From an uncultured Bacteroidales bacterium (GTDB lineage Bacteria > Bacteroidota > Bacteroidia > Bacteroidales > Muribaculaceae): a stretch of 7,535 bases of DNA. Shown piece after piece: positions 5,770-7,535 of the stretch. The translations under genes and the position numbers were made by a program. Position 1 is the first letter of the stretch; the number at the start of each line of letters is the position of its first letter. The notes under the pieces were generated by a model, which made no database searches, was not told where the DNA came from, and worked only from the letters and a program-made list of their open reading frames with translations. The stretch covers positions 1-7,535 of the forward strand of contig CAMWUH010000096.1 of assembly GCA_947177325.1 (NCBI GenBank). Reading direction: 5' to 3'.

Positions 5770-6414
5770 ATGATGCAAATAAAATCATTTGAGTTTAATC
5801 TGTTTGGGGAGAAAACGTATGTAATTTATGACACAGATAGCCGTGAAGCCGCCGTGGTCGACCCCGGAATGATGAATGAGCGCGAAAACGACGAATTATC
5901 ATCATGGATTTTGGCTAACGAATTATCAGTTAAGTATTTGATAAACACCCATCTTCATATTGACCATGTTTTTGGCGACGAATATGTTGAAGATAAATAT
6001 GGGGTTGGCCTGTCGGCATCGATTGACGATGAATTTCTTGGTGATCGTATCGCTCAGCAAGCCATGATGTTTCATCTGAATGTTAATGTTGCTGATGCGG
6101 TTAAAATCAGCAATCCTCTTGTTGATGGCGAAGTCCTGTTCCTTGGCACACAGCCCATTCAGATAATTGCGGTGCCCGGACATTCACCGGGTAGCATTGC
6201 GCTTTACTGCCCCACCGGCGGTTTTGTTGTCACGGGCGATGCGCTGTTTCAAGGGAGCATCGGGCGCACGGATTTGCCCGGTGGTGACCATTCAACCCTG
6301 CTACGTAGCATCAAATCAAAACTATTTGTGCTTCCTGACGAAACAACCGTTTTTCCCGGACATGGACCCGCTACAAGAATTTGTATAGAAAAGGCCTCAA
6401 ATCCTTTCTTCTAA
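5770..6414 (+). CDS. metallo-beta-lactamase-fold hydrolase, glyoxalase II-like
   Basis: This is a 214-residue soluble zinc hydrolase. Metal-binding motifs appear in the usual order: THLHIDH at 60-66 (His61, His63, Asp65, His66), GHSPGS at 137-142 (His138), TGDALFQGSIGRTDLPGGD at 155-173 (Asp157) and FPGHGP at 195-200 (His198). A complete dinuclear site is therefore predicted. The GDxLFxxxxGRxDxxGGD signature is typical of the single-domain YcbL/glyoxalase-II-like group. Hydrolysis of a thioester such as S-lactoylglutathione or another low-molecular-weight thiol ester is plausible, but the substrate cannot be read from sequence. The protein lacks the C-terminal helical domain of classical GloB (about 250 residues). 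Two adjacent Met codons (5770 and 5773) leave the exact start open. The gene is 33 bp downstream of rsmG, probably in the same transcript, and ends before a hairpin terminator. Confidence 0.93.
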   Translation: MMQIKSFEFNLFGEKTYVIYDTDSREAAVVDPGMMNERENDELSSWILANELSVKYLINTHLHIDHVFGDEYVEDKYGVGLSASIDDEFLGDRIAQQAMMFHLNVNVADAVKISNPLVDGEVLFLGTQPIQIIAVPGHSPGSIALYCPTGGFVVTGDALFQGSIGRTDLPGGDHSTLLRSIKSKLFVLPDETTVFPGHGPATRICIEKASNPFF

Positions 6415-6428
6415 GTAACTCTCGGGGA

Positions 6429-6477
6429 CAGTTTTCGCTTTATTAGGGAAGAAAGTTGAGCGAAAACTGAATTTTAA
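6429..6477 (+). terminator. terminator after the hydrolase gene, between convergent genes
   Basis: An 11-bp perfect stem, CAGTTTTCGCT (6429-6439) with AGCGAAAACTG (6459-6469), encloses a 19-nt loop and is followed by AATTTTAAA. It starts 15 bp after the hydrolase stop and 38 bp from the stop of the facing TPR gene. The downstream T stretch favours the forward direction. On the reverse strand the flank is TCCCCGAG, so it would be a poor terminator for the TPR gene. Confidence 0.6.
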
Positions 6478-6506
6478 AGATTGAATTTAGTCGGGATATT
6501 GAGGTT

Positions 6507-7535
6507 TTATAGCGCTAAACGTTGTATATCGTCAGCTGACAAGTTATGATTTCTTTGAATTGCTTCTATAATATCATTAAGTTGCGATTGCAATCCTCGC
6601 GATATTAACTTTAATGCCGAGTTCTCAAATGTGCATTTATCAATTTGTTTCACCCAATGGTTGCAAAAAATCAGTGCGTTTTCAAATTGACCAACCCGCA
6701 ACAATGTTGATGCTATCAGGATTACTACGGGAAGTTCATTCGGCTCAAGCACGAGTCCGCTAAAATTCTTATCGATATATTTATAACATTCGCTATAGCG
6801 CTTGGCGTTATACAGCAATTCGATATATGAAAATTTCAGAGTTTGAGAGCCGGATATATTTTCCATGTACCAGCTAAGATAAGTAATTGCCTCGTCTATT
6901 CGCGCGATGCCAACCATTTGAGTAATTCGCTGAAGAGTGCTCGCTTCATTAGTATCAAGCGACGCTTCATGAAATTTGCGCAAAGATGATTGGCTCTCTT
7001 CGGGAAAATAGCACAACATGTCGATCAGGCGGTTGGCATCTGCTGCATTGCGGTCAAATAATTTCTTCACCAATGGGCGTAGATCTGCTTCGCGATTAAG
7101 CTGCTTATATGCCTCGGTAAGATTTTGAAATGCCGGTTCTGCAATCGCTTTATCTGTCGTTTCAATCGCCCTTTCAAGGGATTTAACCGCCTTCTCCGGT
7201 TCGTGCAGCTCCATCAAAAGGTAGCCCTCAAGAGCTGCTATGTTGCAATCATTTGCATTTATTGCTTTAGCAAATTCAAGTGCATTCAAAGCGTCAGCGT
7301 ATTTGCCTAAGGATGATTGAATATCGGCCATGACACACCAGTAATCAAAGTTTAGCGGGTCGATATCCGTGAGCTCCTCCATCAGTAATGCACCGTTGGC
7401 TAATTGATTGCCTGTTTCTGACACGCGAGCTAACTCATAAAGCAGGGTTTGAGGGTACTCAACGCGAGGTTTAACCCGGTCAAGATTTTCAAACAGCCAT
7501 TGGTCGAGATTAAAGTGGTGGATTAGACTAATAAA
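6507..7535 (-). CDS. TPR-repeat protein, N terminus cut by the window edge
   Basis: The reading frame is open from the right edge to the TAA at 6507-6509, giving 342 visible residues with the start outside the window. A GTG at 7424 could be mistaken for a start, but the frame continues upstream without a stop through about 37 further residues (including LDQWLFENLDRVKPRVEYPQ) that look like real protein. Helical tetratricopeptide-type repeats are visible, for example PLNFDYWCVMADIQSSLGKY with ADALNALEFAKAINAND, then AALEGYLLMELHEPEKAVKSLERAIE. Later repeats (SYIELLYNAKRYSECYKYI, VILIASTLLRVGQFENALIF) are more degenerate. Such solenoids bind other proteins. No enzymatic motif, signal peptide or membrane segment is visible in the part present, and the function is unknown. 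It is convergent with the rsmG-hydrolase pair. Confidence 0.85.
   Translation of the reverse strand, partial: FISLIHHFNLDQWLFENLDRVKPRVEYPQTLLYELARVSETGNQLANGALLMEELTDIDPLNFDYWCVMADIQSSLGKYADALNALEFAKAINANDCNIAALEGYLLMELHEPEKAVKSLERAIETTDKAIAEPAFQNLTEAYKQLNREADLRPLVKKLFDRNAADANRLIDMLCYFPEESQSSLRKFHEASLDTNEASTLQRITQMVGIARIDEAITYLSWYMENISGSQTLKFSYIELLYNAKRYSECYKYIDKNFSGLVLEPNELPVVILIASTLLRVGQFENALIFCNHWVKQIDKCTFENSALKLISRGLQSQLNDIIEAIQRNHNLSADDIQRLAL

Noticed and set aside
6167..6388. Forward open frame inside the hydrolase gene in another frame
   Set aside because: The host frame carries the complete metal-binding motif set; this overlap has none.

Overview
The window looks like ordinary chromosomal sequence from a member of the Bacteroidota, most likely order Bacteroidales. 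A family-level placement such as Muribaculaceae is only a guess. Four things point there: a fused lpxC-fabZ gene, a DUF3127 protein (a family I know mainly from this phylum), start codons preceded by AT-rich leaders without a clear Shine-Dalgarno sequence, and promoter elements resembling the Bacteroidota -7 consensus TAnnTTTG instead of a sigma-70 -10 box.

Layout from left to right. Positions 1-38 may hold the last codons of an upstream gene. A small forward gene follows (103-510), encoding a DUF3127 protein with an OB-fold-like body and an SSB-like acidic tail. It is closed by a hairpin terminator, and a 36-bp perfect palindrome separates it from the convergent lipid A cluster. That cluster reads leftward in the order lpxD, lpxC-fabZ, lpxA (3930 down to 686). 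Upstream of it, in the same direction, is a CvfB-like S1-domain RNA-binding protein (4942-4112). A divergent intergenic region of about 160 bp then leads to a forward pair, rsmG (5101-5736) and a glyoxalase-II-like metallo-beta-lactamase-fold hydrolase (5770-6414), closed by an 11-bp-stem terminator. Facing that pair, a leftward TPR-repeat protein fills the rest of the window and is cut by the right edge.

How the genes work together. LpxA, LpxC and LpxD carry out the first three committed steps of lipid A synthesis: acylation of UDP-GlcNAc, deacetylation, and N-acylation. The fused FabZ domain dehydrates 3-hydroxyacyl-ACP, the same acyl donor that LpxA and LpxD consume. The fusion therefore joins the committed lipid A enzyme to the competing phospholipid branch in one polypeptide. 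CvfB and RsmG both act on RNA or ribosomes but are divergently transcribed. The remaining proteins are a soluble zinc hydrolase and a probable protein-interaction scaffold.

No mobile element, CRISPR array, tRNA, rRNA or phage module was seen, and there is no gene-free stretch longer than 300 bp. This is largely a housekeeping region. The observation most worth following is the SSB-like C-terminal tip on the DUF3127 protein.
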